Origin: Candidatus Omnitrophota bacterium
GTDB lineage: Bacteria > Omnitrophota > Gorgyraeia > Zapsychrales > Zapsychraceae
DNA: 32,344 nt
Assembly (NCBI GenBank): GCA_023247445.1
Contig: JAHFGL010000027.1
Location: forward strand, 1 to 32,344
Direction: 5' to 3'
The notes beneath the pieces were generated by a model. The model made no database searches and was not told where the DNA came from. It saw nothing but the letters and a program-made list of their open reading frames with translations. Positions 24,657 through 31,823 of this stretch are shown one piece after another. The position numbers were made by a program, and so were the translations under genes. Each line of letters opens with the position of its first letter. The stretch's first letter is position 1.

Positions 24657-24662
24657 AAGGAG
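24657..24662 (+). promoter_or_regulatory. Shine-Dalgarno deciding the Rieske gene start
   Basis: AAGGAG lies 8 bases before the ATG at 24671. ATGs in frame at 24650 and just after lie at or before this sequence, so 24671 is the real start. Confidence 0.75.
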
Positions 24663-24670
24663 AATCTGCT

Positions 24671-24982
24671 ATGGGAAATCTAATCAAAGTTGCAAATAAA
24701 AATGATCTTGCACCGGGCAAAGCTATCTCGGCTAGTGTAAATAATAAGGAAATCGCCATTTTTAATATCGATGGAAAATTTTATGCCATTGATAACGAAT
24801 GCACGCATGCCGGCGGGCCGCTATGTGAAGGTGAGCTGGGTGGCACGACAGTAACTTGTCCTTGGCATGGCGCTACTTTTGATGTTGCCTCCGGTGCCGC
24901 GCTGGGCGCCCCAGCCTTTACTGGTGTTTGCAGTTACAAAGTCCATGTCGAAGGTGATGAAATCAAAGTAGAAATGCCATAA
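24671..24982 (+). CDS. Rieske [2Fe-2S] ferredoxin
   Basis: A 103-residue soluble Rieske protein. The cluster ligands are Cys44 and His46 (CTHAGGPL) and Cys63 and His66 (CPWHGATFD), with the short spacing of dioxygenase-type ferredoxins and of NirD-like proteins. It has no membrane segment or signal peptide and probably carries electrons in the cytosol. Its partner is unknown: no oxygenase lies nearby, and the siroheme reductase at 474-2291 is too distant to pair on position. The start is the ATG with AAGGAG 8 bases upstream rather than the earlier ATG at 24650, whose extra seven residues (MNEGESA) are simply the translated ribosome binding site. It ends 1 base before the inositol-phosphatase-like gene. 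Confidence 0.92.
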   Translation: MGNLIKVANKNDLAPGKAISASVNNKEIAIFNIDGKFYAIDNECTHAGGPLCEGELGGTTVTCPWHGATFDVASGAALGAPAFTGVCSYKVHVEGDEIKVEMP

Positions 24983-24983
24983 A

Positions 24984-25832
24984 ATGTCGAACGACTATTT
25001 TAACCGGATGCATGAACTCATCCATACAGCCGGCCAACTTTCCCTGCAACTGATTGATCAAAGTGAACCTCGACTTAAAGGTGATCGCTCCGTTATAACC
25101 AAAACAGATACAGCTGTTTCAGAGCTAGCTCGTGTTCATTTGGCGGACTTATTGTCAAGCGGCGATCATATTCTTATTGATGAAGAAGATCCCGATGTTG
25201 CCCAATATCTCGATCAAAATATTTTAGATAAAACGACTTATATCTGGTCCATTGATCCAATTGATGGGACGCGATTGTATGCCAATAAAATTCCAACCTA
25301 CGGATTATCTATTGGGCTTCTAAAAAATTTAAGACCTTGGATGGGGATTGTTTATTTCCCGCTTCTTAACGAACTTTTTTACTGTGACGGTGAAAAATCT
25401 TATTTTGTCCAAAACGCATTTGCTAAAGATGAAAAACGCCAAGTGATTAAACCTGTTGATGAAAACATCACCAGCCGATCGATTTTCTTCATGGATGATT
25501 TAATCTTTCGTGACTTTGATTGGGATTACAAAGATTGTCAGGCCATGATGCAGACCTGTGCGGTCGTTGATCTGTGCTGGCCATCGATTGGACGCGCCTG
25601 CGGCTCAATTTTTAGATCGCATCTGTGGGATTTTGCCGGATCCTGGCCGATCTTTTTAAGCGCGGGGCTTAACCTGCGCTCAATGAAAACTGGACAAATT
25701 TTAGATAAAGTTGACACGAACTTTTTTGAAAAAGACAAGCGGCCGTGGAAAACGAAAGATTATTATATTCTTTCATCGGAACGAAATTATTCCATTATTA
25801 AAAACAAGTTAACGCCAAGAATAAAGGGCTAA
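24984..25832 (+). CDS. Inositol monophosphatase-family phosphatase (CysQ/HisN/SuhB-like)
   Basis: A 282-residue metal-dependent phosphatase. Metal ligands are visible at Glu67-Glu68 (IDEED), Asp91 and Asp94 (DPIDGT), and the second motif WDFAGSWPIFLSAG lies near 214-227. The N-terminal KTDTAVSE (40-47) is the usual family lead-in. Members act on inositol phosphates, 3'-phosphoadenosine phosphates (CysQ) or histidinol phosphate, and the sequence does not separate these. The glutamate motif reads DEED rather than GEE, and the C-terminal half is diverged. It starts 1 base after the Rieske gene and shares one base with the next gene, so all three are one transcription unit. Confidence 0.83.
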   Translation: MSNDYFNRMHELIHTAGQLSLQLIDQSEPRLKGDRSVITKTDTAVSELARVHLADLLSSGDHILIDEEDPDVAQYLDQNILDKTTYIWSIDPIDGTRLYANKIPTYGLSIGLLKNLRPWMGIVYFPLLNELFYCDGEKSYFVQNAFAKDEKRQVIKPVDENITSRSIFFMDDLIFRDFDWDYKDCQAMMQTCAVVDLCWPSIGRACGSIFRSHLWDFAGSWPIFLSAGLNLRSMKTGQILDKVDTNFFEKDKRPWKTKDYYILSSERNYSIIKNKLTPRIKG

Positions 25833-26749
25833 TGCGCATTGTATCATTATTACCAAGTAGCACCGAAGTTGTTTGTCGATTAGGTTACGAGAAAAATCTC
25901 GTTGGTCGTTCGCACGAATGCGATTATCCGTTAACCGTCCATAAACTTCCCATATGTTCTGAACCTAAATTTGATCCTTCCCAAGGTTCTAGCCGAGATA
26001 TTGATCAACAAGTAAAAACTATTGTCGCCGAATCATTATCGGTTTATCGCATTCATACTGACAAACTCAAAGAATTAGCGCCGGATATAATTATTACGCA
26101 AGATCATTGTGAGGTTTGCGCGGTCAGTGTCAGTGATGTCAAAGCCGCGGTTTGTACGTGGCTTAAATCGCAACCAAAGATCGTGACCTTAAGCTCTAAT
26201 AACTTGGATGATATCTGGAAAAGTTTTGTCCTCGTGGCAGAAGCTTTTGGTGAGCCCCAAAAAGGTCAAGAACTTATCAGGCAATGTCAAAATCAAATGT
26301 TAGCCATTTCAAAAAAGGCAAAGGCCATTGGGGAGTGCCCATCGATCCTTTGCATTGAATGGTTTGATCCTTTAATGGCGGCGGGCAATTGGATTCCTGA
26401 GTTTATTGATATGCTGGGTGCAAAAAATGCGTTTGGTCATGCGGGAGAGCATTCCCCAATAATCACTTGGGATGACGTAATGAAAAAAGATCCAGACATC
26501 ATTGTTAACATGCCTTGTGGTTGGGATATCAAACGGAGTTTAAATGAAATCAAAGTTTTAACAGATCAATCCGGATGGAAAAATTTAAAGGCTGTTAAAA
26601 ATGGCCAAGTTTATATCACTGATGGACATCAATACTTTAATCGACCTGGACCACGCTTGGTTGATTCACTTGAAATTCTGGCTGAAATTATGTATCCAAA
26701 ACATTTTCATTTTGGCCATCATGGTCCTGGCTGGCAAAAGTTAGATTAA
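25832..26749 (+). CDS. BtuF-like cobalamin-binding-type protein without signal peptide
   Basis: A 305-residue protein of the periplasmic-binding fold that carries vitamin B12 or metal chelates (BtuF/FhuD type). It starts straight at the first strand (MRIVSLLPSSTEVVCRLGY), followed by LVGRSHECDYP, LKELAPDIIITQDHCEVC at about 75-92, and the C-terminal lobe DPDIIVNMPCGW and RPGPRLVDSLEILAEIM. There is no signal peptide or lipobox, so it should remain in the cytosol and is not an ordinary ABC transporter component; no BtuC or BtuD gene is nearby. Signal-less members of this type are widespread, and I do not know a proven role. The conserved Cys pair at about 89-92 (CEVC) and His-rich C terminus (HFHFGHHGPGW) may bind metal. 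Its start overlaps the previous stop by one base. Confidence 0.8.
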   Translation: MRIVSLLPSSTEVVCRLGYEKNLVGRSHECDYPLTVHKLPICSEPKFDPSQGSSRDIDQQVKTIVAESLSVYRIHTDKLKELAPDIIITQDHCEVCAVSVSDVKAAVCTWLKSQPKIVTLSSNNLDDIWKSFVLVAEAFGEPQKGQELIRQCQNQMLAISKKAKAIGECPSILCIEWFDPLMAAGNWIPEFIDMLGAKNAFGHAGEHSPIITWDDVMKKDPDIIVNMPCGWDIKRSLNEIKVLTDQSGWKNLKAVKNGQVYITDGHQYFNRPGPRLVDSLEILAEIMYPKHFHFGHHGPGWQKLD

Positions 26750-26753
26750 TTTT

Positions 26754-27908
26754 ATGAAAATTATTGCTCATATAGACATGGATGCGTTTTTCGCGGCAGT
26801 TGAACAGCGCGATAATCCGGCGCTTATTGGAAAACCCGTCATTGTTGGCGCTGATCCTAAAGGTGGAAAAGGTCGCGGGGTTGTTTCGACATGTTCCTAT
26901 GAAGCCAGAAAATTTGGCGTTCATTCAGCGATGCCGATCTCAAAGGCATATTCCCTTTGTCCAAAAGGAATTTATGTCCCTGTTGAGATGAAAAAATATG
27001 CGCTAGTGTCCGATCAGATTTTTAAAATCCTTTATGATTTTACACCGGATATTGAACCCATTAGCATTGATGAGGCCTTTATGGAATTAACCGGCTGTAC
27101 CCATTTTTACGGCAACGCCTATAACACATGTTTAAAAATTAAAGATCGTATTAAAAAAGAATTACAGCTAAACGCCTCAATTGGTATCGCGCCGAACAAA
27201 ATGGTGGCGAAGTTGGCATCAGACTTTTCTAAGCCAGATGGCTTACTAGAAATTACCCAAGAAAATTTGCTTAAATTTTTATGGGCCTTGCCGGTTGAGC
27301 GACTGTGGGGTGTTGGCAAAAAGACCAAAGAAGTTTTCGAGGCGATGGGAATTGAGAAGGTGGAGGATTTGGCCAAGACACCAACTGAAGTCTTACGTAA
27401 ACAATTCGGCGAATCAGGCGAGCATTTATATCAATTAGCTCAGGGCATTGATCATCGCGATGTGGCCGTTAACGATGAAGTCAAATCTGTTAGCAATGAA
27501 CACACCTTTGATGTTGATACTGATAAAAAACCAGAGGTTTATGAAATATTGTCTCATTTAAGCGAACGGGTTTCATATCGCTTGCGTAACGCCGACTTAA
27601 AAGGGAAGACCTTAAGTATTAAAATTCGTTTAAGCAATTTTAGAACCTTTACGCGTGCATACACCTTTAGCGAACGGATTAATTTTTTTGATACGATTTA
27701 TAAGAAAAGTAAAACCTTGTTTGATGAATTTTATAAACCAGGGATGAAGATTCGATTGATTGGCGTACGCCTATCGAATTTTAATGAGCCGTACGTTCAA
27801 GATAGTTTGTTTGAGAATCCTAAAAGCCAGAAGCTCGAAAAAGTCCATCAAGCGCTCGATAAAATTAAAAATAAATTTGGCGAATCCGCCATTCATCACG
27901 GAAGTTAA
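26754..27908 (+). CDS. dinB: DNA polymerase IV (Y family)
   Basis: A 384-residue Y-family translesion polymerase. Catalytic acidic residues are Asp8 and Asp10 (HIDMDAFF) and Asp106-Glu107 (SIDEAF). The nucleotide-contact segment STCSYEARKFGVHSAMP spans 45-61, and the thumb (GIAPNKMVAKLASDFSKPDG) and little-finger regions are complete. Near the C terminus QDSLF resembles the beta-clamp-binding pentapeptide. Length is slightly above that of E. coli DinB. It copies past DNA lesions with low fidelity. It begins 4 bases after the BtuF-like gene; I see no LexA-type box, and its placement in a housekeeping operon suggests it is expressed without a dedicated SOS promoter. Confidence 0.95.
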   Translation: MKIIAHIDMDAFFAAVEQRDNPALIGKPVIVGADPKGGKGRGVVSTCSYEARKFGVHSAMPISKAYSLCPKGIYVPVEMKKYALVSDQIFKILYDFTPDIEPISIDEAFMELTGCTHFYGNAYNTCLKIKDRIKKELQLNASIGIAPNKMVAKLASDFSKPDGLLEITQENLLKFLWALPVERLWGVGKKTKEVFEAMGIEKVEDLAKTPTEVLRKQFGESGEHLYQLAQGIDHRDVAVNDEVKSVSNEHTFDVDTDKKPEVYEILSHLSERVSYRLRNADLKGKTLSIKIRLSNFRTFTRAYTFSERINFFDTIYKKSKTLFDEFYKPGMKIRLIGVRLSNFNEPYVQDSLFENPKSQKLEKVHQALDKIKNKFGESAIHHGS

Positions 27909-27910
27909 AA

Positions 27911-28645
27911 GTGTTTATAAAATTTTTAATCCAATTTACGTTGTGTCTGGCCATCGCCGTTATTGCTCTTATCGCTTTTCAGGCCATTCGTATTGCGATG
28001 AATGCGGGGAAGCTTTCCTATAAACAAGTCCCTTACGAGCAACATCCCGCTAATGCAACACTTAAAGTTTTATTTATGGGTGACAGCACGGTGGTTGGCA
28101 CGGGGACGATATCAAATAACGAAAGCACTGCCGGCTGGTTTGGACAGGACTTTCCCAGCGCCGATATCAAAAATTTTAGTCTTAATGGTCGAAGAATTGC
28201 GGGACTGATCAATGATTTCAAACCTTCAATTGGCGATCATTATAATCTTATTGTCATTCAAATCGGGGCCAACGATATCATGCGCTTTACTTCATATAAG
28301 GATATCGAACGCGATTTGTCCATATTGATTGATCGCGTAAAGGGGCTGGCCAACCATGTTGTTATTTTACATTCCGGGAATGTCGGGTTATCACCAATTT
28401 TTAGCTGGCCGTTTAATTCGATTTTTACCCAGCGTTCGCGCGATGTGCGGCAGATCTATCTTCAGAAAGCAAAAGAGACCGGGGTTTTATATGTGGATCT
28501 ATTCCAAGAACGCGAAGATGATTTCTTTTTAAAAGATATTAATAAATATTATTCTGTTGATCATCTGCATCCCAGTGGCGCTGGATACCGTTGGTGGTAT
28601 GACAATATTCGAAAAACATTGACCCAATCTGGCGTAAAGTTGTAA
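27911..28645 (+). CDS. Membrane-anchored SGNH/GDSL-family hydrolase
   Basis: A 244-residue esterase-type hydrolase facing the periplasm. An N-terminal helix at about 2-25 (uncleaved anchor, no clear cleavage site) precedes the SGNH domain. Its four blocks are visible: Ser59 in GDST, Gly93 in SLNGR, Asn121 in GAND, and Asp217 and His220 in DHLHPSG. Substrates could be lysophospholipids, acylated glycans or peptidoglycan acetyl groups. The gene begins with GTG 2 bases after the dinB stop; there is no ATG giving the membrane anchor. It is the last gene before the intergenic region with heptamer repeats and the hemA promoter. Confidence 0.85.
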   Translation: MFIKFLIQFTLCLAIAVIALIAFQAIRIAMNAGKLSYKQVPYEQHPANATLKVLFMGDSTVVGTGTISNNESTAGWFGQDFPSADIKNFSLNGRRIAGLINDFKPSIGDHYNLIVIQIGANDIMRFTSYKDIERDLSILIDRVKGLANHVVILHSGNVGLSPIFSWPFNSIFTQRSRDVRQIYLQKAKETGVLYVDLFQEREDDFFLKDINKYYSVDHLHPSGAGYRWWYDNIRKTLTQSGVKL

Positions 28646-28652
28646 AATTTTA

Positions 28653-28680
28653 CTAACCACTAGCCACTAAACACTATACG
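28653..28680. repeat. Four tandem degenerate heptamers
   Basis: CTAACCA, CTAGCCA, CTAAACA and CTATACG follow one another without gaps. They resemble the C-rich units of the array before hemE (CTAACCC, CTAATCC), but no inverted partner is present. They lie just after the SGNH hydrolase stop and 22 bases before the hemA -35 box. Confidence 0.55.
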
Positions 28681-28701
28681 CAAAAATAAACAGGATATCA
28701 T

Positions 28702-28730
28702 TTGCCCGTAAATAAAGATTTTGTTATACT
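28702..28730 (+). promoter_or_regulatory. Promoter of the hemA-hemH operon
   Basis: TTGCCC at 28702-28707 and TATACT at 28725-28730 are separated by exactly 17 bases, with a TG at 28722-28723 making an extended -10 (TGTTATACT). The expected transcription start lies about 27 bases before the hemA ATG. This is the best promoter in the window. Confidence 0.65.
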
Positions 28731-28763
28731 GCAGCAACATCAAACAAAAAAATATTTTTCCCT

Positions 28764-29837
28764 ATGAATATTTCCGTAATTGGTTTAAACCACAAAGCTG
28801 CCCCGATTGACATTCGCGAAAAATTTTATTTAAATCCAACGCAGCAAGAACTTTTCTTAAGCGAACTTAAAAGTAATCCTGCCGTCGCCGAAAGTTTTAT
28901 CCTTTCAACGTGCAACCGCACTGAAGTTTATTCCCATAATATTGATGACCGGCTTCATCCAACACTTTTTATGCGGATGATCATGAATATTAAAAAAATT
29001 CAATTTACGACTGAATTTGAAAGTTATTTTTATCATTTAAAAGATGAGGAGGCTATTGATCATCTATTTAAAGTTTCTTCCGGACTTGATTCACTTGTCC
29101 TTGGTGAAAAACAAATCTTAGGCCAAGTCAAAGAGGCCTTTGAACGAGCGCGCGCCATGGGGATGTTTTCAAAACATTTTAATGTGCTTTCGAACTTAGC
29201 CATCCGTGCTGGGAAAAAGGCTCAGACAGAAACTAATATTAGTTTGGGTGGATCATCGATTAGCTGGGCGGCTATTGAAATGGCCGAAAAACATTTAGGA
29301 ACGCTTGCTGATAAGTCGATTTTAATTATCGGCGCTGGGAAAATGAGCGAGCTGGCCGTTACCCAAATTCAAAATAAAGGATTAAAAAAATTATATTTAA
29401 TGAATCGAACACCTGAGAATGCCATGACGCTCGCGGAAAAATATGGGGGAGAGGCTGTTGGATTTTGTGATATTAAAGAGATCTTAAGTTCAGTCGATTT
29501 GTGTATCTGTTCCGTTGGCGCGCCACACTACATCATTGATAAAAGTACGGTTCAACGTGTGTTGCCAGCTACGGGATCAAAAAAGATAATGTTTATTGAT
29601 ATTTCAATGCCACGTAACATTGATCCTGCTGTTGCGGATCTTAATGGTGTGTTGTTGTACACCATCGATGATTTAAAAGAAGTCGTTGACTTAAACATGA
29701 AACTCCGTGAACAATCGATTGCCCAAGTCCATGAGATCATCCAGCAAAAAATCACGGAATATGAACAAAAAATTAGTCGCCTCAACAATGATTATGCCAC
29801 GAGTACCCTTGAGAATCGTGAAACAATCAATAGTTAA
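28764..29837 (+). CDS. hemA: Glutamyl-tRNA reductase, short C terminus
   Basis: A 357-residue glutamyl-tRNA reductase, first committed step of C5-pathway heme synthesis. The catalytic Cys is Cys50 in STCNRTEVY. The region LFKVSSGLDSLVLGEKQILGQVKEAFERA (102-130) is the family signature, and the NADPH-binding domain starts with ILIIGAGKMSELA (186-198). The family is usually about 420 residues: here the dimerisation domain after DDLKEVVDLN (302-311) has only some 46 residues in place of roughly 100, ending in a Ser/Thr/Asn-rich tail. There is no remnant in any frame of the 38 bases before hemH, so this is not a recent frameshift. It opens an operon with hemH. Confidence 0.93.
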   Translation: MNISVIGLNHKAAPIDIREKFYLNPTQQELFLSELKSNPAVAESFILSTCNRTEVYSHNIDDRLHPTLFMRMIMNIKKIQFTTEFESYFYHLKDEEAIDHLFKVSSGLDSLVLGEKQILGQVKEAFERARAMGMFSKHFNVLSNLAIRAGKKAQTETNISLGGSSISWAAIEMAEKHLGTLADKSILIIGAGKMSELAVTQIQNKGLKKLYLMNRTPENAMTLAEKYGGEAVGFCDIKEILSSVDLCICSVGAPHYIIDKSTVQRVLPATGSKKIMFIDISMPRNIDPAVADLNGVLLYTIDDLKEVVDLNMKLREQSIAQVHEIIQQKITEYEQKISRLNNDYATSTLENRETINS

Positions 29838-29875
29838 ACTTTCTACGCGTTAAATCTTTTATCTAACTATCCACT

Positions 29876-30901
29876 ATGATCAATGAATCAAAAATAATGG
29901 TAGCCCTTTTAAACATGGGGGGACCAAAGACTAATGAAGATGTGAAAGAATTTCAAAAACATCTTTTTAATGATGCGCGTTTGATTCGTTTTCCTTTGTC
30001 TTTTTTGTTGCAAGGATTGTTTGCCTGGGCGCTCGTTAAATTTCGTCTGGAAGCGGTTAAGGAGCGTTATAAATTGATCGGTGGGGGAAGTCCCATTTAT
30101 AAATCGACAGAAAATCAGGTCAAGGCTCTTGCGAAGGAACTAAATCGTCGCGGAAGAAATATCGATGTCACCTATTCCTTTAATTACAGCCCACCTTATC
30201 CAACAAACACAATCAATCAAATTCAGGCAGCAAATAAAGAATACATTTTGCCGTTAAGCTTATATCCACATTATTCGAAAGCCACAACAGGATCAAATAT
30301 GTTTTATTTAAAAAAAGCGGCGCAAGAACAATATCCCAGCTTGAAGTTTATCGAAACACCATCGTATCATCTTCATGATGGTTACATTGAAGCATTTGTG
30401 GATCGAATTCAAGAGGCGCTTAAGCCAGGAGAGTCGCTAGATGATTTTTATCTCATTTTTTCCGCTCATGGCTTACCTGTCTATTATTTAATGGAAGGCG
30501 ATCCGTACCCATTTTTAATTTCGCAAACCGTTGCCAAAATTTTAACCCATCTTCATCGAACGCAGGATTGGATTATTGCGTATCAAAGTGCGGTCGGACC
30601 ATTTAAATGGCTTGAACCAGCAACTGAAAAAGTGCTCCATGCGCTAGCCACAGAAGGGAAGAAAAAGGTTCTTATTATTCCGATTGCTTTTGTTGGGGAT
30701 CATATTGAAACAACATGTGAAATTGATATGGAATACCGACAGCTCGCGCAAGAAGCTGGTATCACCGATTACCGTATGTCAAAAGCCATTGAATGTCATC
30801 CACGATTTATTGAAGCGTTGGCCGACACGGTAGAAGCTTCTCTTAATAAGGGGCTGGAGAAATCTAGTTTGAAAACGTTGATGGAACCTGCAAACGTTTA
30901 G
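29876..30901 (+). CDS. hemH: Ferrochelatase
   Basis: A 341-residue ferrochelatase that inserts Fe2+ into protoporphyrin IX (or coproporphyrin III). The N-terminal LLNMGGPKTNEDVKEFQKHLFND (11-33), the GGGSPIYKST motif (69-78), catalytic His198 in SAHGLPVYY and Glu278 in GDHIETTCEID are all present. No C-terminal membrane anchor or iron-sulfur cysteine cluster is seen. It lies 38 bases after hemA without a clear own promoter. It is followed after 8 bases by a TMEM14-family gene whose Shine-Dalgarno (TAGGA) overlaps the hemH stop, which couples the two. Confidence 0.95.
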   Translation: MINESKIMVALLNMGGPKTNEDVKEFQKHLFNDARLIRFPLSFLLQGLFAWALVKFRLEAVKERYKLIGGGSPIYKSTENQVKALAKELNRRGRNIDVTYSFNYSPPYPTNTINQIQAANKEYILPLSLYPHYSKATTGSNMFYLKKAAQEQYPSLKFIETPSYHLHDGYIEAFVDRIQEALKPGESLDDFYLIFSAHGLPVYYLMEGDPYPFLISQTVAKILTHLHRTQDWIIAYQSAVGPFKWLEPATEKVLHALATEGKKKVLIIPIAFVGDHIETTCEIDMEYRQLAQEAGITDYRMSKAIECHPRFIEALADTVEASLNKGLEKSSLKTLMEPANV

Positions 30902-30909
30902 GAATCTTT

Positions 30910-31215
30910 ATGATTGATCAAATTGTTATTGTCATTTATGGATTGTTTTTGTTGGTAGGCGCTTTTATCGGCTTTAAAGCCGGCAGCAAAGTTTCCTTAA
31001 TTATGGGGTTGCTATCAAGCAGTGTCGTCTTTCTAGGTCTTTACCTATCACGCCAAAATTTTAAAATGGGATTTGGGATTATTGCTGGAGTGTCGATAGT
31101 TCTTGTTCTGGTGTTCATCAAACGATATTTAAAAACAAAGAAAGTTATGCCAGCGATTCCGTTGATTGTTTTAAGTTTGATTGCTTTAATAGTTTCAGTT
31201 AGAAATTTTATTTAA
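30910..31215 (+). CDS. TMEM14-family membrane protein
   Basis: A 101-residue protein of four hydrophobic helices at about 5-22, 30-48, 53-71 and 80-97. Family marks are YGLFLLVGAFIGFKAGSKVSLIMGLLSS (10-37) and the RYLKTKKVMPAIPLIVLS stretch (72-89), matching the Gly-rich first helices and FxKTxKxMPA motif of TMEM14 proteins. Eukaryotic members include TMEM14C, needed for protoporphyrinogen IX handling in mitochondria of red-cell precursors, and the plant FAX fatty-acid exporters. Bacterial members are uncharacterised as far as I know. Its start is coupled to hemH (AGGA over the hemH stop), and the ATP synthase genes follow 4 bases later. A heme-precursor or lipid transport role is inference from position and family. 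Confidence 0.75.
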   Translation: MIDQIVIVIYGLFLLVGAFIGFKAGSKVSLIMGLLSSSVVFLGLYLSRQNFKMGFGIIAGVSIVLVLVFIKRYLKTKKVMPAIPLIVLSLIALIVSVRNFI

Positions 31216-31219
31216 TTTT

Positions 31220-31435
31220 ATGCCGACAAATAACAAGAATCCAATGTTCCAAAATAACAATGTCCTTTTAGGGCTCAATATGGCCTTAGGTATTGGGTTG
31301 TTTAGTTTCGCCGGGCATTGGGTGGATGAAAAGAGGGGAACTTCCCCTTGGGGAATTTTGGGTGGAATGTTTGTTGGACTATGTTACGCGGGATATGAGC
31401 TTTGGAAATTTATACAACAGATGAATAAACATTAA
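31220..31435 (+). CDS. AtpZ/AtpI-like small ATP synthase accessory protein
   Basis: A 71-residue protein with two hydrophobic helices at about 16-34 and 43-62, joined by a charged loop (GHWVDEKRGTSPW). The motif GxxxFAGHWVDEKRGTSPWGILGGMFVGLCYAGYELWKF is typical of the small ATPase_gene1 (AtpZ/AtpQ) proteins coded at the head of F-type ATP synthase operons. These help assemble the c-ring or transport Mg2+/Ca2+ for it. The gene starts 4 bases after the TMEM14-family gene and ends 1 base before the next. Confidence 0.8.
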   Translation: MPTNNKNPMFQNNNVLLGLNMALGIGLFSFAGHWVDEKRGTSPWGILGGMFVGLCYAGYELWKFIQQMNKH

Positions 31436-31436
31436 T

Positions 31437-31817
31437 ATGCCGATCAAAATTTCACTGAAATCAATTCTTATTTTTTCTGCAATATTAATTGTGATGATTG
31501 TTTTAAATTTTATCATGCAAAATTTGTTGTTTAAGAAAACTTACTTGTGGGAAATTGGATTAGCGTCGTTACTTATTATATTTAATGATGCACTATCAAA
31601 GTTTATAAAAACAATATCTCCCAGCAGCGATTTAAGAACGTTCATGGCGAAATTTGTAGGATTTAATCTTTTAAAAGTGCTGCTACTTCTGGCAATATTA
31701 TCCGTTATCATTATTTCCAAGGCCGTTAACATTAATTCATTTATGCTCACCTTTATCACGATGTATATCATATTTTTCTTTTACTCAACACTAACCTTTA
31801 ACTTGGAGAAACAATAA
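31437..31817 (+). CDS. ATP synthase I-like membrane protein
   Basis: A 126-residue protein with four hydrophobic helices at about 7-30, 36-55, 70-92 and 98-118. Low sequence conservation, the length, four-helix plan and location between an atpZ-like gene and atpB fit the ATP synthase I (AtpI) group, which assists assembly of the membrane sector. No catalytic motif is visible. It begins 1 base after the previous stop and ends 6 bases before atpB. Assignment rests mostly on context. Confidence 0.65.
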   Translation: MPIKISLKSILIFSAILIVMIVLNFIMQNLLFKKTYLWEIGLASLLIIFNDALSKFIKTISPSSDLRTFMAKFVGFNLLKVLLLLAILSVIIISKAVNINSFMLTFITMYIIFFFYSTLTFNLEKQ

Positions 31818-31823
31818 AACATT

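Noticed and set aside
24650-24670. ATG start at 24650 for the Rieske gene
   Set aside because: The sequence between it and 24671 contains the AAGGAG ribosome binding site, so it is untranslated leader.
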